Source: Metopolophium dirhodum (Eukaryota; Arthropoda; Insecta; Hemiptera; Aphididae). From it: a stretch of DNA of 64,000 nucleotides. The notes under the pieces are model-generated. The model saw nothing but the letters and a program-made list of their open reading frames with translations, ran no database searches and was not told the DNA's origin. Of the stretch, positions 50,960 through 63,790 are shown piece by piece; the stretch's first letter is position 1, and every line of letters begins with the position of its first letter. The stretch covers positions 2,914,001-2,978,000 of the forward strand of contig NC_083562.1 of NCBI RefSeq assembly GCF_019925205.1, in the 5' to 3' direction. The translations under genes were made by a program, and so were the position numbers.

Positions 50960-53900
50960 CTAATACCGGACATATCGATTTCCGATTTCAATACTGTTAA
51001 ACTTAACTCAATTATGAGGTACACTCAATACCTACTATACAGCAGAGCGAATTCCCTGGTTTTTGTTATTTTATAAAATTATAAACAGATGAATTTGTGC
51101 ACCAGTATAAAAGATATTTTAAAACTGTAAACGATATAATAAATTATAAATTTGTTTCGGTTGGAACAACACATGAAAACGTCCGTTACATAATCGTTAG
51201 TATAATGTTACAACTCACAGTAGGGTCACCAAATTTAAAAAAAAAATAAAAAACAAGACTAAAACAGTAAAATAGTTTCCATGATGTTTTAAAATTAATA
51301 TTATAGTTTTTTTTGTTCATTTTCAATTGTTGTAAAAATACTTACATGATTAGATACTACATAGGTTTGCTTTATACGTATTTTCAATGATATAGATGTT
51401 TGTGGTTATTATTTTTCATGAATACAATTGATATCACTGTATAGCTGTCATAATCAATACATAATATTTTTGACAACAAATTCAAAAACAAAATTAAATA
51501 TGTAAATAATATATTCATGTATGTATAATACTAAATGTATAATATACATACATATTAATAAGACTTAATACGGAATAATTGGAATAAACATAAGAAACAG
51601 GACACAAAGCTAAAATACAGGACACTCCTGTATAAGACAGGACGTATGGTCATCCTAACTTGCGACCACCTGCAATTGAGGGCTTCTATTTTTTTTATAA
51701 AGCTATAAGCTTGTAAAAATGATTAGCAATTATAAGGAGGTATGTACTTGGTAGTCCCGTTCATAGGAACTAATATAAAATATTGAAATGGTATAATATC
51801 CTATGGTATATGGTGTACCGCTTTGTACAGTCAAAAATTACATCAAACGTATTCTTAGTATAAATAATAAAAAACAAAATTTTAATACAACAATTGTAGG
51901 GTTCTCTTAAAATCATAAAACATATTTCAGTAGATTGTTCCTATTAGGTACCTATATTCTCAACAAGTAAACAACAAGTAGGAAAGAATATAACATCTAG
52001 TCGTCCATCACTTGTAGTAGGTCGTTGTAGATGTCTTGCTATACGATTTCGAGTATTTCACGGATGTATCAATCGGCAACTACGTCATACAGTGGCCCCT
52101 CCTCTCCATTGGCGACGATGTAAAATATTTTTTTACAGGATTATGAAAAAAAATGATTATAAATTTAATACACGGTTTTGTGTTGGTAAAATTATGACGT
52201 GGACCCATGAAAAATACCTAATTACACCACTGTCGTCATATTAATACGAAATAACAACTGCTGATTGCGCGTTAACAATATCATAATATGTTGGGCCATT
52301 AGGGTTCGGTGATATCGAATTGAATCCGTGCTAATTTTAAGTGTTTGAATTGAGCCCGGCTTATTAGGTATCTTAATATCTTTGAATTGAGTCCGTATAT
52401 AGACAAAATGTCATAACTACCTATAAGCCGGTGGTGACCTCGAACCTTGCACATTATTGTTACACATAATTATTATTATTTTTAATTTCTTTATACTTAT
52501 TATTTTTACGATTAAAAAAAAAAACAGTGTATCCATACAATCACACATAATAATAATTATTTTTAATATTTTTCAATTAATTGACTCTTTATACTTATTA
52601 TTACAATTATAAAAAACGTTGTCAGACACATTTTTTGAGAGATTACTCAGCCAACCTCTACGGCGTGTGTCCTGGGTGGCTGAGTAACACTAATAGGCTG
52701 AAGGGACTCAACTCGAACAACCTAACAATATTGGTCAGACTCAACTCCGATAACACATCCTTAGGGTTGACATTATTAAATTTAGTCCAAAAATCTCTCC
52801 CGTTTGAATCAAAAATAATATGGTATTGTCAGACGTGCATAGTCATATTTCGCAGTTATAGATACTGCGAGGTATAGTATAGTTAGATTTGTGTGGTTTA
52901 TAGTTAGTTATCGGCGAGATAATAATTTAAATCTTAAATTAAAATATAGATGACGTTTAAGAAAAATAAACAAATCTTTCGAGTACGAAAAATAAATAAA
53001 TATTAGACTGACTATCATTGGACTGAAAAATAGTTACGTATTATTATTATTACATATAGCTTAAATTATTCGAGTTTTAAACATGTCACTTTTCATCCAA
53101 TATAATGTGAACACATCCAGTATGTCCAGTATACCACTATGGCTTCCCCACTATTATTATATTGCGTAGTTTTAATACTCTTTTTTTGATTGCATAAAAT
53201 TGATATTTACATATTGAACTTGAACGCTAACCGAATTAGTCTTTATATTTAATTATTCTATCGCGAACACTGTTTTGCTGAATGTTTTAAAGTGATTAAA
53301 AAAAAAAAATTACAATACAAAAATAATATTTTCATTAAAAACATAATGTTATATTTATCGGGTTTAAACAACATAATGTAATGTGATTACATGTTATATT
53401 TCAGTTTTACACAAAATGCTATTAGTTTAATTCAGTCGACAATTTATAACGTCGAATATTAATATAGAATATTCCACCACTCACGTAAAAATGTAATAAA
53501 TATAATATATTGCAATCGTATTTTTCTTACCGTTCGATTTTATGGAATGGTTTTTTTTTTTTCAGTATTTTCATAACTCGTTTAGATATTAAGAATATTT
53601 ATTTAGGTATAATTGATAATTTGTCATGTACCTACCTGTATGGATATTTTATCGAAGGTCCTTTTTGATAGAGACTGCGCTACGGATTACAATAAAATCG
53701 TACTATAGACAATTTGCAGATGTTTGCTGCTTGTGTGTTTTTTAAATATAAAGTATTTTTTTCGATTGTATTATTCTTATCATAATTATTTATTTTTTAA
53801 AGTTTACGATCTCGTATACTTTATATTATATTTCCACGATCGATTCGTTTTGTGCAGAAACCCGTCTGTTACATTATACTTACATTGGAAAATAAGGAAG

Positions 53901-54170
53901 CATAATAGAAGTTAGAATTTCTTAGTCTTGTTTTTGTGACGGATGGGTGTAGGTTATTTTTCATTATGAAAAAAGTAGGTTTTTAGTCTAACTCAGATTT
54001 CAAGGTATAGCTGGTATTATAAAAAAAAAAACCCTGTTGATATAAGTATAGGTACATTTATCTTACTTCGATAATAAAAATTATGAACAAAAAGTGTGTG
54101 GGAACTAAAATTAATTTGTTCTACGATTGTTTGTGATTCAGTTTGTTTGAAATAAAATCACGTAGTTTCG
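50960..54170. other. Intergenic, no gene recognised
   Basis: AT-rich. A repeated motif (TTGAATTGAGTCCG and variants) occurs at about 52310-52410, and a GC-richer patch at 52630-52790 has no clear exon. Nothing else is supported. Confidence 0.45.
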
Positions 54171-54177
54171 TTTGGCA

Positions 54178-54432
54178 CATGACAAAATAACAATGTATGA
54201 TCACAATAAACTGAATTTCGTTCAGTCAACGCAGAATAGGGTGGGAGTCATCCTCGTCATTTGATTGGCTTATATTTATCGCGCGTTTTATGAGTTAATA
54301 TAACATAATAATATTATATTATCAAGGACCAATGAAAAGCCGAGGAAGACTCCCACTCCTATACTTCTATTTCAGATAATAGAGATATAATGCGTATCAC
54401 AAAATTGTGATCATACCTTGTTATTTCGTCAT
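54178..54432. repeat. Foldback element with two pairs of inverted arms
   Basis: The outer pair is CATGACAAAATAACAATGTA (54178 onward) against sequence ending at 54432 whose reverse complement is ATGACGAAATAACAAGGTA. The inner pair is AGGGTGGGAGTCATCCTCG (about 54238) against CGAGGAAGACTCCCACTCCT (54341-54360). The loop is AT-rich. Typical of a MITE. Confidence 0.75.
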
Positions 54433-55153
54433 GGTTTGGCATACTTTTTTTTCGTAGTTTCGGAATAACTATTATAATTTGTGTAAAAACTAAATAAATT
54501 TTTGCATAACATACGGCAGTTCAAATGTCGTTTCTATTTTTAATCTGAAATTCTGATACATTACAATTTTATTAAATATAAATGTCGACTTTTTGAGATG
54601 TGGTTATTTATACACGAATTTAAATTTACTAGGAGTACGGAGTTGTAGCGGTGCAGTTAAAATACCTGGGGAGTAAAAAGTAAACAATTCTGTTTTTTCA
54701 AACACTCGTACGACACTTATCACTTAGGGTGGTATACCTAACTTATATTATCATCCAGGCATATTTTAAAAAGTGGACCAGATAAATGTAATATTATGGT
54801 GTTGCAGATTAATCAAGCCTGCAGTAGGCAGTAGGTACTCAGCACTGTTCACCGTTCTCAGTGTATAATATACCTACCTACTAGCGAGGCACGGTTACAT
54901 TTGTAAATTGTAACATATTATTATTACGTAGGTGTATAGTATGTAATAACAAGACTAAATCGTATAAATCAAGAATATCAATAAACTACAAAGCGCACTC
55001 CGTTATACCCACAGCAGAGATTCGACCATGGCAAGCGGATTTACGACCCATACGAAAATACAATAACTTTATTGAACGTGATTTTGTATTGTACCTATTA
55101 TATACGTATATAATATAATATATATACACAATATAATATTTATACGTGTATAC

Positions 55154-55184
<31 letters not shown>

Positions 55185-55683
55185 TATAGTCACCGCTGCG
55201 ACTAGGTCAAAAGAGCCGCAACGGCCAACGGTCAGACATCACGTTCACAAACAATAGCACGACGTCAACACCGACGCCTTACGGTTAGAGTTAAGACGAA
55301 GTCCCGTAATACAAAACACCCTTAAATTCGTTTTTAGAAAGTTTTCGGAGGAGACTTCTTCACACATGATCCGGTCAATTGCCCTTGTGACATATTTATT
55401 GGTACCTATACCGCCCGTACCGCCCGAGGACACATACAATCGCACTTCTTTGACAAAATTCCCGTCCAAATTTCTTAAAATTACACTCGTAACACAATAT
55501 TATTGTACAAGTGTACAACGGTTTACAAAAACTTTCAAATCTTAAGTAGAATAGGTACACCTATATGTTATAATGTATTTTATTGACAATTATTATCTGG
55601 ATAACTGCAGTAATAATATTGTCTGCAAAATATAAACATACGATATTAAAATACATCACAATACACAACATTAAATTGTTTTT

Positions 55684-56260
55684 ATTCTATAGCTGCGATT
55701 ATTATCGTAAATTGTGAAGAAACGGAAAAATCTGACTCTTACGCGGTAGGAAATTGCGGCAAGTACTTACCATATACCTATAGATATTATATATAATATT
55801 ATAGAAACAACATTAATTTTTTCGTGAAACAATCCCGTGCACGTCAAAAAAGTCATCACTATTATGTAGCAGCTCGACCACGCGAAGATGATACATAGGT
55901 AAATTAATTTATATATCTATATACGTTTTGATAGTATAATCGTTAAAATACAAATTGTTTCACGAGAAATTTTGTTTTTTTATTCGATAGCTGCGATTAT
56001 TGTCGTAAATTGTAGAGAAACAGAAAAATCTTACTCTTACGCGGTAGGAAATTGCAAGTACTTACCATCAGCTACCTATAATATTATAGATACAAAATTA
56101 ATTTTTTCGTGAAACAATCTCGTGCACGCCAAAAAAGTCGTCATTACGTAGCAGCTAAACCACGCGAGGATGATTATACAGGTAAATTAGTTTATACATC
56201 TATATACGTTTTGATAGTAATCGTTAAAATACGAATTTATAGAATCGGGGTGATTTATTT
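55684..56260. repeat. Tandem duplication of a ~300-bp unit
   Basis: Both copies carry ATAGCTGCGATTATT, TTACGCGGTAGGAAATTGC, TTTTTTCGTGAAACAATC and ACGTTTTGATAGTA. The reading frame at 56109 is open only in the second copy, so it is not treated as coding. Confidence 0.8.
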
Positions 56261-57042
56261 TGTCTGCCAAAACACGAATTTTCTATCAAGTTTTAATGCA
56301 TTAACTGCATGCAGCACTCTATAGTTGCCGCGATTTTCTTCCTCGCGAGATAAATTGTTATAGTGTTATAATGTCACCATATAATAAAAGGCTATTAATA
56401 GCGATTACTGCGATTACATAGTCGGTATATTGATCGAAAACGTAATCAGTCTCATATATTATTATTATATATTTTACACATTGTCATAAAGTCTGTAATA
56501 TTGTCCGATTGACAGACTAATTATAAGAGCCTGCACAATAATCGATTGTGTATACAAGACGTATATAGGTAACTCACTTATTATTATATTATACAAATCG
56601 GCAAATATATACGAACAAATGCGATTTATAAACGTCAATAGGTGCATCCCTCTTGATACTGACGTTTGTATTACATTCGAGTTTGTCGTATATAGCATTC
56701 ACATATTATTATTGTGTGTGCGGTCATGATTTATACCTCCCCTTCGCCTCGTCATAAGTCTATTACTTTGACAAAGGAAATAGGACGCTTTAATTAAATA
56801 ATCTAAGGTCTTAATCGCCAATGTCGTATATGGTATATATAAGTCGTCCTTGTCAGTTCTTGAATCTAAGTCCTCGAATGTTGACTTTCCACGCCTGAAG
56901 TTCGGTAATGGCGTCAATCAATGCGATGATAAATCGGAGAGTTTTCTTAACATCGCATTAATTAGTCACTCCTCGGATAGTTATCATCATACAATATTTG
57001 TATGCGCATTCTCTTTATAGCCGATAAGCATCAGAAATTTAA

Positions 57043-57176
57043 AAAAAAGGCTTGCAAGTGGGTGTCGCTCTGCTGTACAGTAGGTTACAAGTGGGTCACT
57101 GCAATGGATGGTGTTGAATTTGAATTCAATGATATAATATCGGCTATAGACGAATCGCTCCGCTCAGAATCTAAAA
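57043..57176 (+). repeat. Minimal copy of repeat R
   Basis: The 5' head of repeat R (GTGTCGCTCTGCTGTACAGT...) runs directly into the 3' tail TCGCTCCGCTCAGAATCTA, deleting the whole interior. This defines the two ends of the element in only about 134 bases. Confidence 0.8.
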
Positions 57177-57299
57177 GCACTGTCTTAATTTATCACGATA
57201 CATTTTTTTATTACACTGCACTACAAGCCAACTTTTTGTTTATTTCCAAATATTCCATTTCATAAATGGTTTCTAAACGGTTATGGTATACTGGTAATT

Positions 57300-58820
57300 G
57301 TTTGTGATATAACTTTATGATGTCTTATATTTATCTAGAATAAAGCAAAAAGTGAAATCCCATTTCATGCGTTTTTTATTAAAAATTGTGTTTTTTCGCT
57401 TTTTAATAATTAATCATTGTTTGCATTTACAATATTATTGTTTATTAACTATTCGAGTTTTGATTTAGGTACCTTAATTACAATAAGATAATAACTTGTT
57501 AAACATCAAAGCAGTTTGTTATTCTAAATATAGATGGGGTTTTGAGTACTTAGTTTGATTAAGTTTGGCTAAAATACATTTGTAATATAATTATAATTTG
57601 TGTTATAATTTAAGTTGTTTACTTTTGAACAAGCGCTTTATTTTATCTATTACGCTTTTATACTATACACGTAAGACGGTTAAATGTATCTAAAATCAAT
57701 TAATATTGTATGCATAATGCATATTATAATTTATTAATATTACATCTTATAGGTTATAGGTATACCAATGTACATAAACTTATTAACCTGATGCAGTAAT
57801 GTATATGCGCCAAATAAAATGGTATCTAACTGGACCATGGCCGTCGTAAAATAAACCAATAACAATTACTAAAAGAAAAACCTATTCATGATTAAAAATA
57901 TAATATAGCGGCGCAATTTCTTTCTTTTTTGTTTTATTCGAAAAATTTACGATGATTAAGAAAAACTTACCCCATTGGGGTGGTCAGTGGATTTCGACCA
58001 ATCGCGGTTTACCATAAAAAATCAAAAAGGATATTTTATTAAAAATGGATTTCTGTTAGTGATTTTTCTATACATTACTTTGACTTTGTTTTTCGTCTCT
58101 GATCATACGATTTCGGAGAGTAATTTCTGGACGCTATCTCAAAATACAGTGAATTTTGAAACACCTGAGTACTATCTGCTTAAGTCGGTACCTATATGTA
58201 TGTAATTATGGATATGCGGATGGAAGGAAATATGGCCTATTATTTTCGTAAAAAGACGAATAATAAATAGTGATCATCAATTCCACCCAAATTGTATATT
58301 GTTTCCGCGGACGTTTAATAAAAGGACTGTTCGACTTTTGATTTTGCTAAAAACTATTTTTACCTGTCATATCAATATTATCAGTAGAAAATATAATATC
58401 ATTCCAAATCACTATATAACCGCTGTTATCGGAGATCACCCAGTCGCTACTAATGTGAAAATAACAATAACAGACGCATGTCATAAAATACGATCGTTTC
58501 AATATTTATCCAAGTATACTTCCATATTAATTTCATTGAGTATACCTAACCCATATTGTGTGTACACTGTTAAGGCGTGTACTCGGTTTATCGTTGTTGA
58601 CAATCAATTTGTCCGTAAATTATCAATTGCCGGTTTTCAAGTTAGGTAAGTCACAGTGTCACACGATAACGTTTTAGATGAATGTATTTATTTTACAATG
58701 ATGCGTATTTTTTTACGTGTCTGTTTACACGATATAATATTTTAGTAAAAAAATGTTCCGACCTTCAATTTTGAGGGTGGTCATTGGTCATTGATATGAA
58801 TTTATTATTGGATTTAGTAT
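57300..58820. other. Intergenic, no supported gene
   Basis: Two short open plus-strand frames (57975-58205 and about 58299-58649) have ordinary composition but no start context, domain or splice support. The remainder is AT-rich. Confidence 0.4.
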
Positions 58821-58831
58821 TGATACATTTA

Positions 58832-58926
58832 AGAGGTCAAAATTGAAAATGTCCAGTATTTTTCAAAATAATCGTGTAAAACCACGGTTATTTTGAAAAG
58901 CACTGGACATTTTTAATTTCGACCTC
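58832..58926. repeat. Long hairpin, ~43-bp arms
   Basis: GAGGTCAAAATTGAAAATGT at 58832 pairs with ACATTTTTAATTTCGACCTC ending at 58926; the inner part TTTTCAAAATAATCGTG/CACGGTTATTTTGAAAA also pairs. There is almost no loop. It is a good source of a hairpin transcript or a small MITE. Confidence 0.85.
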
Positions 58927-58977
58927 CCAAAAATCACAAAAACATTTCTGTTTTTGTCTAACACACGTTCTACATAG

Positions 58978-59309
58978 AATTTTAGACGGGTATTTTGCCA
59001 AACATCCATTTGATCTAATGAAGCGATAAGAATTCTAAAAACAGATTTGAATTTTTCGTCAAGTCTACTTGAAATCGACTTTCCAACATTTTTGATATTT
59101 TAAATTTTAACTTCTCCAAAAATTAAAATACGACATCTTATTGATACTCTTTTTTAATATGACATTTTTAGAAATTTGGGGAATAATATCAAAAATGTGG
59201 TAAAGTCAATTTCAAGTAGACTTGATGACCAATTCAAATATGTTTTCAGATTTCTTATCACTTCATTAGATCGATTGGTATGTTTGGCAAAAAACACGTC
59301 TAAAATACT
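58978..59309. repeat. Foldback element, ~110-bp inverted arms
   Basis: The left arm (58978-59095) contains TTTTGCCAAACATCC, GATCTAATGAAGCGATAAGA and GTCAAGTCTACTTGAAAT. The right arm (59195-59309) contains their reverse complements with scattered mismatches. It lies directly beside the hairpin at 58832, and the two may be one composite element. Confidence 0.85.
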
Positions 59310-60595
59310 ATGTCGCGCAGAAAACAGAAAATCCTGATATCGAATCCGCCTTAACACGATCAATATTAATATTTTTAGCACTATATTTGTAGAATTAATA
59401 TATTCATAATATATATTAAAAATATTATTTTATATTTGATGTAAAACCATTATTAAGTATAATATTATTAATAATTATCCTTAGGTATAGTGCATAAAGC
59501 TTAGTAACCGAGATTCTAGGTACTATCAAATATCAATCGAATTTCGATGAAATAAATATAAATGCGTTTATAAACACATTATTAAATGATTAAAAGGGAC
59601 CATGCTTGGCGAAACGTCAAAGTGTGTGTAAAAAAAAAGTCGTAAATATAATATATCGTTATTATTTTTTATTGAAATAGAAAATTTTTCAATTTGTGTT
59701 CGTGCAAACAACAAGCAATCGATGTGGTATACTACAACAGTACGACGTGTTAACGAAAAAAGAAGAGGGATCGTCCAGATTCACTAATTCGAGCGTACGT
59801 AGTATATCTTTATCGTATATTATAATATAGTATTACTCGTACACAATGAAATCCGAAAACGATATAATATATAACATATTATTATTATTATTATATGTTA
59901 TATAATAATACGCCTCAATATGACGTTTTCCGAAACGTGCGATTGACGTGTACACAATAATACAGTGTATACATTGTGCGTAGGTTCATAATAATATTGT
60001 CTGTTGTAGGTACGTGGTGGTATATAGAGCAGTCAGCGCGTTGGGTGTTTGAGTGGTAAGGGACAAAGTACGATTTGATGCAATGCGGCTTGTAGAACAA
60101 CACGGTTTGGTTTTCCGGGAAAGCAAGAAAGGAAAAAAAAATTGAAAATAATAGGTAGGTACTTAGAATGAAAAGAAAAAAAAATAATAATAATAAGAAT
60201 AATAAGAAATAACGTCCATACAGACGGTATATTTCAGTCGGTTGACTCGTGAATATTTTATGTATAACGTCTTATAGAACAGTATCGATTAAACGCGGAG
60301 ACCATCGGTTATATTATAATATTATAAACCTACCTTATTATTAATATTGTACTCCGCAGCTACAGACAATGTAATATATGCTGCATAAATGTGCGTCTTT
60401 TTTTACATTTTGTGCGTATAATGATGCACGGTAGGTAGTTTATATAATATGAATATTCTATGTACGTATATAATATTATAATATATATTATGTCTAAACG
60501 GTTTTGCAGAAATTGGCTTAGTATTTTCGTGTATGTCGTCTCATTATATTATTTAATATCGTTTTGATACTGTATACGCGCCATTATACGTGTAT
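59310..60595. other. Intergenic, no gene recognised
   Basis: AT-rich. A palindromic ATAACATATTATTATT-type stretch lies near 59870-59910. No exon or element with defined ends was found. Confidence 0.45.
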
Positions 60596-60599
60596 CCAT

Positions 60600-60775
60600 A
60601 GGCGCAACTAGGGAATAGGCAACTTTAAAATAACCTGTAGGAGACTTATATCTAAATCAATAAGGGATCTTAGTCAAGGGGGAAACTAAGGGGGGGGGGG
60701 GGAGGGGTGCGTTCAGATTTTCAAAATAAAAACGCTTGATACATTTTGACATGTTTATCGACGTGCACCTGTTTG
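60600..60775. repeat. Dispersed repeat B copy 2, abutting a repeat C fragment
   Basis: The first part matches 34070-34200 (CTTATATCTAAATCAATAAG). After a G-run it continues with TCAGATTTTCAAAATAAAAA and a GTGCACCTGTTTG segment. That segment also begins the repeats at about 61550 and 62560. Confidence 0.55.
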
Positions 60776-61544
60776 CAGTGCTTGGATTGGGCAAACAATT
60801 TGGGAAGGGGGTTGTTGAAAAGTGTGTAGAAAAACGTGCTTACCCGAATATTTAATCGATTATTATTGATTACGATGTGATCAGAAGAGGTACGCGTGAA
60901 TATATTTAAAAAATGAGAGGGACACCGTACCCCCACGTCCCCCCACCCACCGATAAAAGCACTGCCGCTGTTTAGAGACCCTGAGAAAAATATTTCGTAG
61001 AGGGGCGGCTGTAGCCTCCTATATAGCATATAACCGAAACCTAAAATAAAACCTCGACATCGGCATGCGGCTAAACTTTTGAGAGAACCTAGTCAAAACG
61101 ACTCTGTGTGTATAGTGTAAACACATTATCACCCCCCCCCCCTCCCCGCAAAGAAAAATCCTGGCTAAGCGATTATATTATATAATCATCGTTTAATATA
61201 TTATGTAGGTACTAACTACTAATGTTTATTCGCGAGTCCGACGGAGTCCATCGGTTATACTATAATATTTTATACCTATAGCTTATTATTAATTAATTAA
61301 TTTTATTTCGACGGGCAAATAATATTATATTACTTCGTAGCAATAAATAGTAATAGATGCAGAACGTGTCGTCTTTATTAATTATTTACATTTTATATTT
61401 ATAAAAATATGTATAGAGGCACATCTACTATATTATATTAACGGGTTTGCAGAAATTGACGTATAGTATTTTCGTGTATTTTGTCATTACGATATTATAT
61501 TCATATATGATAATATTGTATATACACAAGCTCGTATAGAGGGT

Positions 61545-61720
61545 GCGTTAAGATTTTCAAAATAAATATACGTGACACGTTTTGACACGTTCATCTATAT
61601 GTTCACCTGTTTGGCGACCCTCTGCTATGGAAAAAAGTTTGCTCGTGTCCGCCGAACTCTCTACCTTAATATCCATATCGTCGTCACATCATGCCTCGTA
61701 TATCATTATCATAGTTTACT
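61545..61720. repeat. Dispersed repeat C, copy 1
   Basis: AGATTTTCAAAATAAATATA, TTCACCTGTTTGGCGACCCT and ATCGTCGTCACATCA recur in the same order at about 62560-62740. The plus-strand frames over this segment are not shared by the second copy. Confidence 0.7.
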
Positions 61721-62070
61721 TTTTACGACTACTCGTTATATATATATTTTTTAAGGGTTTCTTCGACTGTGGTAACGAGACCTGTTACTGCGGGGGAGGG
61801 TGCGGTCGGTTTGGCAAAAATTTGTCACTAGAAAGCCGGGTGCTCATCCATCCGAGAGATAGTGACATCGGCTGGTGCGTGTACTCAGAACACGTTTAGT
61901 GATTGAATGTAAATACCGTGCCACACCAAGCCACTACTCGTAATCGTATATTATGTATTCACTATTTGATATACTATGTACTAAGTACTAACCTACATAA
62001 TATTATACTCGTGACTCACCAGTCGACAGAGACCGATGGTTTTGTTATAGTACAGTGTAAAGGGGGGGGG

Positions 62071-62298
62071 GGGTTCACACTACACCATGTCGTGTAAAAT
62101 AATCACGATTACCACAGTTACCAAACGATACCGCATAGTACATAAATACGTGCAGATAAAGCCGGGTTCACGCTTATGTAAACTAACCTTATGTAACCTA
62201 ACCACACGGTCAAAAGTTGAATATATTCAACTATGCGGTATCGTTTGGTAACTGTGGTCACCATGATTATTTTACACGACACGGTGTAGTGTGAACCC
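62071..62298. repeat. Near-perfect 69-bp inverted repeat (MITE-like hairpin)
   Basis: The left arm 62071-62139 (starting GGGTTCACACTACACC, ending GATACCGCATAGT) is repeated in reverse complement at 62230-62298 with only a few mismatches. The roughly 90-base centre is unique and contains a second GGGTTCACGC. This is the most symmetric foldback in the window. Confidence 0.9.
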
Positions 62299-62314
62299 TG
62301 CTTAACACCCATAT

Positions 62315-62477
62315 TACGAAGTCTCACGGGCAACAAAAAAATTCGTATTATAGAGAAATTCGTTAAAAGAATTAAATTAATTTGATTATAATATTTGGTT
62401 AGGTTCTCAAAACATTTCGTTGAACAGAAAATGTTTTTAAATGAAATAGTTTGTTATAATATAGAAGTTTCACTTTA
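62315..62477. repeat. Dispersed repeat A, copy 2
   Basis: Diverged copy of 19239-19424: CGAAGTCTCACGGG, AAATTCGTATTATAG, AAATTCGTTAAA and a terminal GAAGTTTCACT appear in the same order. Confidence 0.6.
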
Positions 62478-62556
62478 TTATACAATATACCTACCTTCTT
62501 TATTTATTTATTATTGAACAGACCCTCGTGTTATTGGTCGTTACAAGCTCGTATAT

Positions 62557-62745
62557 AGGGTGCTTTTAGATTTTCAAAATAAAAATAGGTATACTACGTG
62601 ACACATTTTGAAACATTTATCTATGTACACCTGTTAGGCGACCCTCTGCTATAGAAAAAAGTTTACTCAAGTCCGTCGAACACACTATCTTTTAATATCC
62701 ACATTATCGTCGTCACATCACCAAGTATATTATTATAGTATAATT
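62557..62745. repeat. Dispersed repeat C, copy 2
   Basis: Same order of blocks as the copy at 61545, including GGCGACCCTCTGCTAT and TCGTCGTCACATCA. Confidence 0.7.
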
Positions 62746-63299
62746 TTTTACGACTTTATAATATATTAAATATTTGGTAAACTATGTATTGTATATTCAC
62801 GACTTCACGAGTCACGGCATACCTAGATTTTATCGAAGCGGCGTATTGCAGCGATCTCACAATGACAATGTATGTGTCCATTAAAAGCCTTTTGTCAGAT
62901 AATCATCAAAATTTGATTTTCCGGAGAGGTGTAAAATTCTAGACACGCATACCGAATAGGTACTATGCTTTTCTAATAATATGTAAATTGTACAATATAA
63001 GTAGATAGGTACTTACCTATACTATCAGCAAGGTCATTTTTTGATTTCCCTCTTTGGGTGCATCTAACATAATATTAGTATCTCAATTATTATTTACTGT
63101 ATGATCGATCGCTCAGAACCTAAAATAGAAAATTAAAAACTTCTAAAATAGCCATTTGAAAATTATACAATATATAATATGGAAGATGCTCGTAAAAAGA
63201 TTTTCTCTCATTTTTTGTCGTTTTTTTTTAATATTATTAAGAAAAGAACTTTTAATTTTCTGCAATTTCGCCCTTTAAAATATAGTACCAACTAGATGC

Positions 63300-63440
63300 A
63301 ACTTGATCAGAAATCATCCCCAATGTTGTAGATCAAAGCATTTTTTCTACTATAAAACGCAATATACACGCCAATACATACACAAAAAACAACAATTGTA
63401 AAATCGCAATACGCATTGGTCGTTCCGTTCGGAATCTAAA
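63300..63440 (+). repeat. Diverged tail of repeat R
   Basis: AATTGTAAAATCGCAATACG followed by TTCCGTTCGGAATCTAAAAA parallels the repeat R tail (CATTGTAAAATCAATACATT ... TTCGCTCAGAATCTAAAA). It suggests an older subfamily of the same element. Confidence 0.5.
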
Positions 63441-63790
63441 AATCTTACCTATAAAAGTGTAAAACGAGTATATACGACAGTAATATAATATAATGCAGAT
63501 CGACACATAAATCCTCGTTAAAATATTATAATACAATAATTATAGTATACTTCTGCGTACGTATACAGTAAGAGTTGGTATACCAATAATAATAATAATA
63601 ATAATGGCGTTTGGAAAAATAAACGGGCCCGAAATACAGCTGATGCCGGTCGATTAATAATGTGATGGTACTCGCTGGCTACTAATAAACGATGTTTGTT
63701 TTAAATCATCGTCGACGGCCCAGGAAGAAATCCGGAAATCGGCACATTTGCAACTCTGACACCTATACGCGGACAAAAAACCTGTACAAA

